Source: an uncultured Ilumatobacter sp. (lineage in GTDB: Bacteria > Actinomycetota > Acidimicrobiia > Acidimicrobiales > Ilumatobacteraceae). From it: a stretch of DNA of 64,000 nucleotides. This document shows positions 16,716 to 25,238 of the stretch, one piece after another; position 1 is the first letter of the stretch; each line of letters opens with the position of its first letter. The stretch spans positions 124,001 to 188,000 of the forward strand of contig CAJJBX010000003.1 in assembly GCA_905182555.1 (NCBI GenBank), read 5' to 3'. A program made the translations under genes and the position numbers. The notes beneath the pieces are model-generated. The model was not told where the DNA came from. It saw nothing but the letters and a program-made list of their open reading frames with translations, and did not search any database.

Positions 16716-17711
16716 TCAGTAGTTGGGAACGTTTGCCCCGATGTCATGTGCATCTTCGAGCCAGCGTTCTGCGTCGATTGCTGCCATACACCCGGAGCCA
16801 GCGGCAGTGATTGCTTGACGATATACGGAGTCCTGCACGTCGCCACAGGCGAAAACGCCAGCGACATTCGTGTATGTCGAGTCGGGGATAGTCCGGAGAT
16901 AGCCGGTTGTCTCGTCCATGTCGAGTTTGCCACGGAAGAGATCTGTGTTCGGCTTGTGGCCGATGGCGATGAACACGCCGGTGATCGCGAGTTCTGAGGT
17001 CGACCCGTCGACAGTGCTGGTGATCTCGGCGCCGCTGACCTTTTCCTCACCATGGATTTTAGTGACCTGGGAGTTCCACAGAAATTCGATTTTTGGATTG
17101 GCACGGGCGCGATCTTGCATAATTTTCGAAGCACGGAGCTCGTCACGGCGTACAACGATGGTGACCTTGTCGGCAAACTTGGTGAGGAAGGTGGCTTCCT
17201 CGAGCGCAGAGTCACCACCGCCGATCACAGCAATGTCGTGGCCCCGGAAGAAGAACCCGTCGCAGGTAGCGCATGTGGAGAGGCCGTGACCGATCAGGCG
17301 CTGTTCTTCGGCGATGCCGAGCATGAGTGATTGGGCACCCGTGCTGACAATGATCGATTTGGCAAAAAACTCCTGGTCACGAACGGTGACTTTGAAGGGC
17401 TGGACGGTGAAGTCGACGTCGGTCACCTTCTCGGTGATCACTGTGGTACCGAAGCGCTCAGCTTGAGCCCGCATCTCAGCCATCAACTCCGGGCCCATGA
17501 TGCCGTCGCGGAACCCGGGGAAGTTTTCGACTTCGGTGGTCAGCATGAGCTGCCCGCCGGGCTGGTCACTGGTGCTCGACGGTTCGCCTTCAATCAGCAG
17601 CGGCGCGAGTGAGGCCCGCGCCGTGTAGATCGCAGCGGTTAAGCCGGCGGGGCCGGAACCAATGATGATGACGTCGCGGACGTCAAGAGTACTTGCGGTG
17701 GATTCGGACAT
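16716..17711 (-). CDS. trxB: Thioredoxin-disulfide reductase
   Basis: 331-residue FAD/NADPH flavoenzyme that reduces thioredoxin. The FAD-binding GSGPAG is at residues 18-23, the redox centre CATC at 147-150, and the NADPH-binding GGGDSA follows. The C-terminal FAD segment GVFACGDVQD is present. The ATG at 17711 has GGAG six bases upstream. It forms a redox pair with trxA 138 bases downstream on the same strand. Confidence 0.97.
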   Translation of the reverse strand: MSESTASTLDVRDVIIIGSGPAGLTAAIYTARASLAPLLIEGEPSSTSDQPGGQLMLTTEVENFPGFRDGIMGPELMAEMRAQAERFGTTVITEKVTDVDFTVQPFKVTVRDQEFFAKSIIVSTGAQSLMLGIAEEQRLIGHGLSTCATCDGFFFRGHDIAVIGGGDSALEEATFLTKFADKVTIVVRRDELRASKIMQDRARANPKIEFLWNSQVTKIHGEEKVSGAEITSTVDGSTSELAITGVFIAIGHKPNTDLFRGKLDMDETTGYLRTIPDSTYTNVAGVFACGDVQDSVYRQAITAAGSGCMAAIDAERWLEDAHDIGANVPNY

Positions 17712-17795
17712 GAGCTTCTCCGGGTGTGGTGAGGGGTAAGTCGGTGCACATGGCGCCTGTAGTGCCCAGAGTGCTTTGGCAACGATGCCGCACGA

Positions 17796-18119
17796 TCACG
17801 AAGCGTTGGCGTTGCGCTTCTTAAATAACAACAGCCCGATGAGGGAGAAGATTCCCCCGATCACCAGGTAACTGACGTACACCGAGCGAGCGTGAGTGAA
17901 CTGCCAGTCAAGTGCAGCCTGCATGCCACGTGTGAGACCGATAAGCAAGATGACGACGGCAAACACTCCCAGGAAGAGTGCAATCAGCCCGAAGACCAGA
18001 CCTCGGGCGGCGTAGACGATTGGCGTTGTTGTCTTGTCGCGCACGTTGCCGACGAATCGGACAAGCGTGTCGGTTGTCTCGTCGGCCCAGCTTGGATCAG
18101 TCAGCGGATTACCTGGCAT
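17796..18119 (-). CDS. Small two-helix membrane protein
   Basis: 107-residue protein of unknown function. A short soluble N-terminus (DETTDTLVRFVGNVRDKTTTP) leads into two hydrophobic segments, about residues 42-64 and 79-98, with a basic end (FKKRNANAS). It begins at ATG 18119, downstream of the anti-sigma gene and before trxB. The positive C-terminus suggests both ends are cytoplasmic. A longer frame to 18257 overlaps the anti-sigma gene and is unlikely. Confidence 0.7.
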   Translation of the reverse strand: MPGNPLTDPSWADETTDTLVRFVGNVRDKTTTPIVYAARGLVFGLIALFLGVFAVVILLIGLTRGMQAALDWQFTHARSVYVSYLVIGGIFSLIGLLLFKKRNANAS

Positions 18120-18192
18120 AAGGTCACCAGGATAACCGCCGTGGTCCGTACGCGCCTCACAAGCATGTTCGGTGAGACGCCATCGCGGCGAT

Positions 18193-19158
18193 TTAGCGCA
18201 GCAATGGCGTTCGAGCGGTGACTGTGCAATCGCCTGGCTCATAGGCCACGGCTTCACCGTTGTTATCGTCGATGCCGACGATCACGGGCACATCGACAAG
18301 GCCAGGGGCGTCCCACAGTGCCGGCCCTACAATCCGAGTGACGAGGTCACAGAGTGGGAACGGAGCAACGCTGGCGTTGCCCGGAGCTGCTTGGACGCTG
18401 ACGTCAAAGGCTGCATCGCTCTGTGCAGCCGACTCAGGTGCGGCTTCGTCGACACCGTTGTTGCCGACGAGAAGAGTCGTGCGATTCAGATCGTTGGCGA
18501 AGACAGCGAGATCTTCAGCACTGCTCAGCACTTCGAGACCCTCATCGGGCGAACCCTCGCTCTCGCCACCAACGAGCGTGTCGGCGTCCGGTGCAGCAGG
18601 TGCATCGGCGGAACTCAACTCGCTCGCAGCTGCATCACCTGCGTCACTGAACGTTTCGTCGGCTGCTTCGACCTCGAGTTCGGCGCGAGGGCTGAGGCTC
18701 TGCTCAACGTCGGAGACAGCCTTGCTGGCGATGCTGTCGTTACTGTTGTTCCAAGGGATGAACCCTCGGGCCGCCACGCCACCGCCAAGGACGACAACGA
18801 GGCCTGCAGCAAGCACGAGAAGGCGATTGCTGCTGCTGCGTTGACGCCAGACCGTTGGTGACGTCGGTGACGTGATTGAAGCCTGTCCGGCTGCAGCTGC
18901 CGATTCAGCGCCAGCGGGTGTGGCGTCACGGCTGAACTCGCTCGTCGGCATTCGGTCCCACACCTCGAAGGCTGTAGCAAGGTGCCGCTCGCGGGTCGAA
19001 ATTGATGCACTGTCGGTCAGGCTCAGCACGGCCCGGACTTGACGGAGACGTTCCACTTCCATGAGCGCTGTGGGATCACTATCGACCTGGGCGCGTTCGG
19101 CTGGTGTGGTGTCGCCGTCGAGATACGCGCTCGCAAGAAGAGTCAGGTCGTTGTTCAT
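18193..19158 (-). CDS. Membrane-bound anti-sigma factor-like protein
   Basis: 321-residue protein overlapping the sigma gene by ATGA (19155-19158), the classic sigma/anti-sigma layout. The N-terminal ~45 residues (LLASAYLDGDTTPAERAQVDSD) resemble the anti-sigma domain of RskA/RsmA-type proteins but lack zinc-binding Cys residues. One membrane helix lies at about 112-134 (LLVLAAGLVVVLGGGVAA). An acidic, Ala/Ser/Asp-rich extracytoplasmic part follows, with a C-terminal region containing two Cys. It corresponds in position to the anti-SigM of mycobacteria. Confidence 0.8.
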   Translation of the reverse strand: MNNDLTLLASAYLDGDTTPAERAQVDSDPTALMEVERLRQVRAVLSLTDSASISTRERHLATAFEVWDRMPTSEFSRDATPAGAESAAAAGQASITSPTSPTVWRQRSSSNRLLVLAAGLVVVLGGGVAARGFIPWNNSNDSIASKAVSDVEQSLSPRAELEVEAADETFSDAGDAAASELSSADAPAAPDADTLVGGESEGSPDEGLEVLSSAEDLAVFANDLNRTTLLVGNNGVDEAAPESAAQSDAAFDVSVQAAPGNASVAPFPLCDLVTRIVGPALWDAPGLVDVPVIVGIDDNNGEAVAYEPGDCTVTARTPLLR

Positions 19159-19853
19159 GTCGAACCTGTTGGACGTTCCGGATCGGCGGCGTGGTTCCCG
19201 ATGACGCGAATTTCTTCGGTGACGGGGTCGGTGACGTCCACCCCGTCCTGATGCTTGCTGGCGGGCCGAGTGAGCGAATTGTCCAGTAGGTCCTCCAGAC
19301 GGAGTGATTCGGCAAGCGCCGCACGTCCGCGAGCGATTCGCGATTTGACCGTGCCAATTGGAATCTGCAGGGCGTCCGCGATCTCGTCGTAGTTGAGGTC
19401 AGCGACGTCACGGAGCACGACGGCGGCTTTGAAGTCGTCACTCAGTTCACTCAGTGCTTCGTCGATGGCGAGGCGATCGTCGATCGCATCGATGCGTTTG
19501 GCGGCCATTGGGTCGACTCGCTCGGGTCCGGTGCTGTTGGAACCGTCGCTGTGAGGGTTCATCGAATGCAGCCTGGGCCGACGTTTGCGCTTGCGAAGCT
19601 CGTCAAGCGAAGCGTTGGTGGCAATGCGATAGGCCCAGGTGCTGAACGCTGCTCGCTCATCAAAGCGCGGCAGGCTCCGAGTGATCTTGATGAGTGCTTC
19701 TTGGCAAGCGTCGTCGGCATTCTTGGTCCCGCCGGTGACCCGGCGACAGACTGCGTAGATGCGGTCGTAGTGGCGGCGCAGGAGCTGGTCCATCGCGCTT
19801 CGATCGCCACCCTGGGCTGCGGCGACCAGCTCGTCATCGGAGAGCGGATCCAT
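19155..19853 (-). CDS. ECF RNA polymerase sigma factor, SigM-like
   Basis: 232-residue ECF sigma-70 factor. Region 2 spans about residues 8-95 (DRIYAVCRRVTGGTKNADDACQEA and RFDERAAFSTWAYRIATN); region 4 is near 135-190 with the HTH segment LNYDEIADALQIPIGTVKSR. A non-conserved tail of about 40 residues follows. The gene order (sigma, anti-sigma, trxB, trxA) matches mycobacterial sigM. It is probably held inactive at the membrane by the next gene. Confidence 0.92.
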   Translation of the reverse strand: MDPLSDDELVAAAQGGDRSAMDQLLRRHYDRIYAVCRRVTGGTKNADDACQEALIKITRSLPRFDERAAFSTWAYRIATNASLDELRKRKRRPRLHSMNPHSDGSNSTGPERVDPMAAKRIDAIDDRLAIDEALSELSDDFKAAVVLRDVADLNYDEIADALQIPIGTVKSRIARGRAALAESLRLEDLLDNSLTRPASKHQDGVDVTDPVTEEIRVIGNHAADPERPTGST

Positions 19854-19877
19854 CAGCGCGACATCTCACTCAATGGG

Positions 19878-20681
19878 CTATCCGACCAGGGCAATTTCGC
19901 CGAGCCGACCCCGGAACGGGTTGTTGTCACTGCACGATGTGTCGGCCCCAAGCTGCTTCAGAAGGACGAGCAGGTGGCGTACGGGAGCGGTTGGAATGTC
20001 GGTTTGCAGCACTTCGCCTTCGGTGGCGAACCGTTGAGCACCCAGCTGACCATCCCAGCCGCTCAGTTCGCTTGGGGCCCGTTCGGCTGACGAGGTGTAA
20101 AAGTCAACGATGAACGGGCCGTTGATTACGTCGACAGTCAGGGCCTGCAGCGCGGGTTGATCGAGGGTAACAACGAGGCCGACGCCAACTTTGCCGCCCA
20201 TGTACTGACCGCTGTAGCACACCGTGCGCCAGTTGGTGTTTGCGATGCCATCACTGACGGCGAGCATGGACTCGTCGTCGTTCTCTTCGCGATCACCGTC
20301 AGGGTCGAACGTGGTGATGCCAGCGATTGAGGCAGGCCCGGTGGGCGCAGCCTGAGCGGGAGCATCTTCGGACGCAGGATCCGCACCGCTCGCTACGAGG
20401 TCGCTGTTTTGAGTTGTTGCGGTGTCGACTCCAGCGACGATGGCAGCATCAGGGACAACGCCTGGCGCAGGATCCGACCTGTCATCGTCACTACCGAACT
20501 GAGCGCTCATTACGAGGGCGATGGCAATGATGGCGGCGAGCAGCAAGAGACCGCCAATCACGGTGAGCGAGGGCTTCCACCCCTGCGACATGCCCTTGAC
20601 TGGTTCGCCACGGAGATGTGCACCAGCGTGCGGTGTGTTGTCGCGCCGGCGAGGTTCCCGTGGGGGTTGTTGAATCGGCAC
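19878..20681 (-). CDS. Transmembrane and extracellular part of the protein kinase (discoidin-like domain), frameshifted
   Basis: 267 residues if read alone from a GTG at 20681. A basic juxtamembrane region (PPREPRRRDN) precedes one membrane helix at about residues 38-60, an acidic linker, and a C-terminal beta-rich domain starting ITTFDPDGDREENDD and including ANTNWRTVCYSG. This resembles the sugar-binding discoidin-like module found at the end of mycobacterial MviN and of receptor-type kinases. The frame continues upstream without a stop as an Ala-Pro-Leu repeat, which is also how the kinase frame ends, so this is most likely the rest of the kinase gene rather than a separate gene. Confidence 0.75.
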   Translation of the reverse strand: MPIQQPPREPRRRDNTPHAGAHLRGEPVKGMSQGWKPSLTVIGGLLLLAAIIAIALVMSAQFGSDDDRSDPAPGVVPDAAIVAGVDTATTQNSDLVASGADPASEDAPAQAAPTGPASIAGITTFDPDGDREENDDESMLAVSDGIANTNWRTVCYSGQYMGGKVGVGLVVTLDQPALQALTVDVINGPFIVDFYTSSAERAPSELSGWDGQLGAQRFATEGEVLQTDIPTAPVRHLLVLLKQLGADTSCSDNNPFRGRLGEIALVG

Positions 20682-21856
20682 TGTGGCGGTGATCCGCTCT
20701 GGCTCACCGGGTATGCCACGATGCGCCGCGAGGGGAGCGAGGGGAGCGAGGGGAGCAGGGGAGCAAGGGGAGCAAGGCGAGGATGGGGAGCGAACGGATC
20801 GCTGCGCGCCTTGCGTTCATTGATGGGACGGTCACGCCGTTGCGGCTCACTGGGTGTCTGATCGCGACGTTGACGCGGGGTTCCGCCCGGTGATGAATCG
20901 CCGCGGGTGGCGCGCCGGCGGTCGTCGGCGCGACCATCGAGATCTGACGGTGCACGACGCAGACGACCTGCAGAAAAGGGCGCGACTGTTGAGCGCTCGT
21001 GGGGGGTTTCGTCGATGTTGGGCGGACCTTCGGCAGCAGCGTGTTCCAGCGCGGCAACCAGGTCGGCGCCGGTCGCTGGACGGTGCACCGGGTTGCGTGC
21101 AAGAAGCTGGTGGATAATTGTCACCAAGCTCGTAGGCAGCGTTGCACGGAGTCGGGAGAGGTCGGTCGGGTCGCGCTGAAGGCGCGCGAGCGCAGTGTCG
21201 GCATCGCTTTCGCCGAGGAACGGAACCCGACCGGCTAGGCACTCGTACAAGACCAAGCCCAGTGAGTACAGATCAGCGCGACCGTCGAGCTTCTTGCCGC
21301 GGACTTGTTCGGGTGACAGGTATTTCGCCGTGCCCATCATGATGTTTTCACTCGTCAGATCGTCGCCGCCCTGAAGGGCCTTGGCGATCCCGAAGTCGGT
21401 GAGGAGCACCCGTCCGTCTGGCGTAATCATGATGTTTCCAGGCTTCACGTCACGGTGGACGAAGTTGTTCTCGTGTGCGTGTTGCAGCGCCGCTGCCGTG
21501 CAGGCGCCGATGTGCGCCGTGAGTTCTGGAGAGAGGCGCTTTTGTGTGTCGAGCAGCTGGCGCAGGCTCTTGCCATCGACGAGCTGCATCACCACGGCCT
21601 GGCGACCCTCATGCTCGAACACGTCATGAACGGCGACGATGTTCGGGTGGTTGAGGCTCGCTGCAGCGATTGCCTCGCGCCGGAAGCGTTCCGCCACGAC
21701 TTCGTCAGAAGCCAATGCAGGCTTGAGCCACTTGACTGCGACCTTCCGGTCCAGCGTGAGGTCGACAGCGAGCCAGACCTCGGCCATACCACCCTGAGCC
21801 AGGCGGCGTTTGAGTTGGTAACGCTCGGCGATCAGCGTTGAAGTCGGGTCGGACAT
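20558..21856 (-). CDS. Serine/threonine protein kinase, cytoplasmic part, frameshifted in a 9-base repeat
   Basis: Hanks-type kinase with all catalytic residues: glycine loop LAQGGMAEV at 19-27, Lys42 in VAVKWLK, HRDVKPGN at 134-141, DFG at 154-156, and GTAKYLSPEQV. The fold ends near residue 270 and a basic, Pro-rich linker follows. The linker then enters an Ala-Pro-Leu repeat coded by 9-base units; one unit (20757-20764) has only 8 bases. After it the frame reads Leu-Pro-Ser and about 45 unrelated residues. Adding one base there fuses the kinase to the membrane/discoidin frame. I chose the ATG at 21856; a TTG at 21901 is the alternative. Confidence 0.9.
   Translation of the reverse strand: MSDPTSTLIAERYQLKRRLAQGGMAEVWLAVDLTLDRKVAVKWLKPALASDEVVAERFRREAIAAASLNHPNIVAVHDVFEHEGRQAVVMQLVDGKSLRQLLDTQKRLSPELTAHIGACTAAALQHAHENNFVHRDVKPGNIMITPDGRVLLTDFGIAKALQGGDDLTSENIMMGTAKYLSPEQVRGKKLDGRADLYSLGLVLYECLAGRVPFLGESDADTALARLQRDPTDLSRLRATLPTSLVTIIHQLLARNPVHRPATGADLVAALEHAAAEGPPNIDETPHERSTVAPFSAGRLRRAPSDLDGRADDRRRATRGDSSPGGTPRQRRDQTPSEPQRRDRPINERKARSDPFAPHPRLAPLAPLLPSLPSLPSRRIVAYPVSQSGSPPQCRFNNPHGNLAGATTHRTLVHISVANQSRACRRGGSPRSP
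20730..20791 (-). repeat. 9-base repeat array containing the kinase frameshift
   Basis: Seven units of the GAGGGGAGC type on the plus strand: three identical copies (20730-20756), an 8-base copy AGGGGAGC (20757-20764), then AAGGGGAGC, AAGGCGAGG and ATGGGGAGC. The units encode Leu-Ala-Pro steps in the minus strand. The single short unit shifts the frame by one base. Arrays of this kind can vary by slippage and are also prone to sequencing error. Confidence 0.85.
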
Positions 21857-21959
21857 GATCGGTTCAGACGTTACTTGGCTGACGGTTTGATCATGGGGCA
21901 ATGCAACGGTTGCTGCCGGATGGGTTGCAGTCGGTGCATTGGTCGGGCGGAATCAGGTT

Positions 21960-22006
21960 TTTGTGTGACCGATTGCGGGAACCGACGCCCGTATCGCTCA
22001 CACCAA
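21960..22006. repeat. Inverted-repeat element, second copy
   Basis: TTTGTGTGA at 21960-21968 and TCACACCAA at 21998-22006 with 29 bases between the arms, followed by AAGGGGG. It matches the element in the dnaN-recF gap in arm sequence, spacing and the trailing AAGGGG. It lies upstream of the kinase gene. Confidence 0.55.
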
Positions 22007-22019
22007 AAGGGGGACCAGT

Positions 22020-22066
22020 TCTGTGTGAGGAAAAATTGCCAACGACGCGGCGAACGCTCACACAAG
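22020..22066. repeat. Inverted-repeat element, third copy
   Basis: TCTGTGTGA at 22020-22028 and TCACACAAG at 22058-22066, again 29 bases apart. It follows the second copy with a 60-base period. Together the two copies fill most of the 236-base gap between degV and the kinase gene, in which I see no other feature. Confidence 0.5.
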
Positions 22067-22092
22067 CAGCCGAGAGCAGGACCCAGCAAACC

Positions 22093-22956
22093 CTAGAGTT
22101 GGTGGAACGCCACGCCGATCGTTCCCCGGCCCCCGTGGGTGCCGATGACTGGACCGATTTCGCCGACGACGATGTCGCCGTCGTAGTGCGGGGTGAGCAT
22201 GTCGACGAACAAGTCGACGTCACTGCAGTCGGCGTGGAGCACCGCGAGGTTTTCGATCTTGCCGTCAAAGCTTTTCACTTTGTCCACAAGATACTGAAGG
22301 GCCTTTGAGCGGGTGCGCTGCTTGCCGGCTTCTTCGACGATGCCATCAGCGACTTCGATGATCGGCTTGATCGACAAGACGGTGGCGAGAAGTGCTTTCG
22401 CGTTGCCGACGCGGCCACCTTTTTTCAAGTTCTCGAGCGTGTCGAGTGCACTGAACACCCGGGTCCGCTGGGCGAGGTCGGTGGCGAGTGCTTCGACGTC
22501 ATCAATTGATCCACCGTCGCGTCCAGCGCGAGCGCAGGCGAGAGCAATGGTGCCAAGGCCGAGGGTGACGGTGCGGCTGTCGACGACGCGAACGTCGAAG
22601 TCGATCGAATCATCGTTGGTGATGGAACGTGCTGCGAGTTCGGCACTCTGCATGGTGGCCGAGAGGGCGCCCGACAGTGAGACGACAATCACACCCGCTG
22701 CACCTTCGTCTTTGAGCCGTCTGTACACGGTCTCGAATTGGCCGGGTGCGGGCGCTGCGGTTTCGGGCAGCGTGTCTGATCCGGCGCATCGGCTCCAGAA
22801 CTCAGCGACCGTGAGCTCTTCGCGATCAATCAACTCTTCGTCGCCGAAGCGGATGCTGAGCGGCACGATCGCGATGCCGAGTTCATCGGCGATCTCTTGG
22901 GGCAGGTCACACGAGCTGTCGGTGACGATTCGAACGATGTTTGTTGGCGCGCTCAC
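22093..22956 (-). CDS. DegV family fatty-acid-binding protein
   Basis: 287-residue DegV protein. The family start IVRIVTDSSCDLPQEIADELGI is clear, followed by VVPLSIRFGDEE-type sequence, the lid segment TAAPAPGQFETVYRRL, and VVSLSGALSATMQSAELAA. DegV/FakB proteins bind a fatty acid, in firmicutes for phosphorylation by FakA; no FakA is visible here. The GTG start at 22956 overlaps the stop of the DUF6049 gene (GTGA), so they are coupled. Confidence 0.92.
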   Translation of the reverse strand: MSAPTNIVRIVTDSSCDLPQEIADELGIAIVPLSIRFGDEELIDREELTVAEFWSRCAGSDTLPETAAPAPGQFETVYRRLKDEGAAGVIVVSLSGALSATMQSAELAARSITNDDSIDFDVRVVDSRTVTLGLGTIALACARAGRDGGSIDDVEALATDLAQRTRVFSALDTLENLKKGGRVGNAKALLATVLSIKPIIEVADGIVEEAGKQRTRSKALQYLVDKVKSFDGKIENLAVLHADCSDVDLFVDMLTPHYDGDIVVGEIGPVIGTHGGRGTIGVAFHQL

Positions 22957-25238
22957 AAAGATGAAAGGTTAGTGGTCTCGACGCTGGCGTCGCCATTATC
23001 TCGATCAGCATCTTGAAGGTCATCTGAATCGGCAGAGCGTCGTTTGCGCCAGTTTGCGAACCACCAGGTTCCCAGCAGGATGATGAATGCTCCCGTGAGT
23101 ACCTGGCCAAGGCCAGTTAGTGCATTCACGCGTGACGTCAATACCACTGGTCCAGCGAGCGGGTCGCCGAGTGGTGTGAGTAACGCGACGTTGACAGCCG
23201 AGGTTCCGTTTGAGCGAGCTCGGACCGGCACCCGAATGTCGGTGCTGTCGTTCGGGCGCAGCGTGATCAACTGGTCGTTGTTCGGAAAGGTGAGTTTCGA
23301 TGACGACATCTGCAAGATGACGGTGAGTGGATCGCTGCTGGTGTTTCTGAGCCGAATGGTGATTTCGTCGGCGTTGCCCGTCAATGTGAAGGTGAACGGA
23401 TCAGGTAGAACAACAGCTGTGCGGACACGACTGGCTTCGTCAAGCACATCGTCGATCTCGGCGTTGGCCGCGCTTTCGCCGACTGACGTCGAGACGAGCT
23501 GATCGAGAGCATTGAACCAGTCAGCAGTCCGTCCGGCGTCGGCCGTCAGCATCGATCCAACACTCTGTAGCGACAACTTGGCGTCGTTGATTCGTTGGAG
23601 TCGCGCAGTGAGATCAGGTCCTGCGAAATCTGGGAACGTGATTCCACTTGATCCGAGTCGTTGCACGTCCGTCGAGCCAATCAGCGTCGATGGTGCAGCA
23701 AAACGGAGGTCAGGTGTCAGTTCGGCGATGTCGGCGAGCGCATTGATGAGTCGCGGGTCGGGCGCGGTGAGGTCGGACCCTGAAAGGAGTCGTGTCCGAC
23801 GGACATTTCGGCCGTTCTCTCGATGGTCGAGAACCAACTCGGTGGCCATCCGCACGGCCCATTCGACGGTTGTCTGTTCAGCGAGCACGTCGTCAGCGAC
23901 CTCCGTGGTCAACGACGCACCGAGTCGATCGATCAGCAGGACTGGCATGTTGCCGCCGTCGGGGAGCGGGAGCTCGACGAGCCGGTCTGTGTCGGGCACG
24001 TTCTCGGAGATAGTCGTCGCGTAGAGCTCAGGCGTCATCACTACGTACCGGACGCCGAGGTCACGAAGCAGCTGTGCCCCGCCACTGCTGAGCGGCGCCG
24101 AAGCAATCCACACAACGCGGGTTGGTGTCTGACGTAAGACGTCGGTGACGATGTCTTCGCCAGCGTTGAGGGCCCGAGTGAAGACGTCGGTGACGCCTGC
24201 TGCGACAGCTGATGACACATCCAGCTCGATGTCGGTGTGGGTGGTGATTTCATCGTTGTCAAACGCCACCGCAGCTGCTTGCGGATCGGCGAGCGCGGAG
24301 ACCGCTGCTGGTGGGACTGCAGCGAGGATGGGGGGAGTGAGCTTGCCAGCCACGCCGACGAGGGTGACGATCTCGTCCTGCGTGGCCTGTGCGTCAGTCA
24401 GTGACCCATTGGAGCGACTGACTTCAGCGACCAAGCCCAGTGTGACGGGTTCGGTCGGACGCTGGGTCTCATCGCTGCCGGGCACGCGTTCGATGATCGT
24501 GCCGTGAGTGGCGACCAGGTTGTTGTCGATGAGGAGTTGCATTCGTATCGGCGTGAATCCAGGGTCGGGGAACTCGAGGCTGTCCGGTCCACTCGGTACC
24601 TCGTCGCCGCCGGTGTCGGTCGGTATATCGAGGGTGAGGGTTGCCTCAGTGGGCGTGAGGATTTCGATCTGATTGCGAACGTCGGCGAACCGGACGCCAT
24701 CGATGTTGTTGCGGAACGCACCCGGCTGGGCACCTTGGCCGAAAATCTGATCGAAAACGGACCTGTCAGCGCTCGTGATGGCCTCGAAGTTGGCGATGTC
24801 GACCGTGAGTGAAGGGATGGGCGCAACCGTGGTCGTCGTCGTCGTCGATGCAGTGGTGCCTGGTCTGGTGGTTTCGGGTGGCGCCGCTGCGTCGACTGCT
24901 GGTGCTGCTGGGCCGATCGGGACCGTGGTCGCCGGACTCGTGGTCGTTGTTGTCGTTGTCGTCGTTGTCGTTGTCGTTGTTGTTGTTGTTGTTGTTGTTG
25001 GGGGTGTGATGCCGCCTGCATCGAGGTCGCCGGTGATTCGGTAGACGAGGCGAATTGAGGCGCCAGGGCGGAACGTGAAATCTTGCTCGACGAGCTCAAC
25101 CTGCAGGCCGCTGCGCTGCCGAGCGGCCTGTTCGGGGGGCGTGGGAGCACCGCTTGCAACTCTCGCAGTGAATGCGGTGCTCGCGAAGAGTAAGGAGGCT
25201 GCGACGAGGAAGCCAGTTGGTGTGTGTCGAAGGCCCAT
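22953..25238 (-). CDS. DUF6049 family exported membrane protein
   Basis: 761-residue protein matching the Rv3909-type (DUF6049) family by context and layout: signal peptide (GFLVAASLLFASTAFTARVASGA), a long extracytoplasmic part, one C-terminal membrane helix (GQVLTGAFIILLGTWWFANW) and a short basic cytoplasmic tail. After residue 75 is a run of about 20 threonines. In mycobacteria the homologue lies between mutT4 and mviN and is linked to envelope assembly; its biochemical function is unknown. The ATG at 25238 overlaps the GNAT stop (TGATG). A much longer frame upstream is only a shadow of the GNAT gene. Confidence 0.85.
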   Translation of the reverse strand: MGLRHTPTGFLVAASLLFASTAFTARVASGAPTPPEQAARQRSGLQVELVEQDFTFRPGASIRLVYRITGDLDAGGITPPTTTTTTTTTTTTTTTTTTTTSPATTVPIGPAAPAVDAAAPPETTRPGTTASTTTTTTVAPIPSLTVDIANFEAITSADRSVFDQIFGQGAQPGAFRNNIDGVRFADVRNQIEILTPTEATLTLDIPTDTGGDEVPSGPDSLEFPDPGFTPIRMQLLIDNNLVATHGTIIERVPGSDETQRPTEPVTLGLVAEVSRSNGSLTDAQATQDEIVTLVGVAGKLTPPILAAVPPAAVSALADPQAAAVAFDNDEITTHTDIELDVSSAVAAGVTDVFTRALNAGEDIVTDVLRQTPTRVVWIASAPLSSGGAQLLRDLGVRYVVMTPELYATTISENVPDTDRLVELPLPDGGNMPVLLIDRLGASLTTEVADDVLAEQTTVEWAVRMATELVLDHRENGRNVRRTRLLSGSDLTAPDPRLINALADIAELTPDLRFAAPSTLIGSTDVQRLGSSGITFPDFAGPDLTARLQRINDAKLSLQSVGSMLTADAGRTADWFNALDQLVSTSVGESAANAEIDDVLDEASRVRTAVVLPDPFTFTLTGNADEITIRLRNTSSDPLTVILQMSSSKLTFPNNDQLITLRPNDSTDIRVPVRARSNGTSAVNVALLTPLGDPLAGPVVLTSRVNALTGLGQVLTGAFIILLGTWWFANWRKRRSADSDDLQDADRDNGDASVETTNLSSL
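24942..25001 (-). repeat. Trinucleotide run coding a poly-threonine stretch
   Basis: About twenty consecutive Thr codons (ACA/ACG; GTT/GTC on the plus strand) just after the signal peptide of the DUF6049 protein. A second, shorter Thr run occurs about 45 residues later. Such runs are typical of O-glycosylated stalks in actinobacterial surface proteins; glycosylation here is inference. Confidence 0.85.

Noticed and set aside
24775-25044. Frame with long poly-valine run
   Set aside because: It is the reverse strand of the poly-threonine codon run in the DUF6049 gene.
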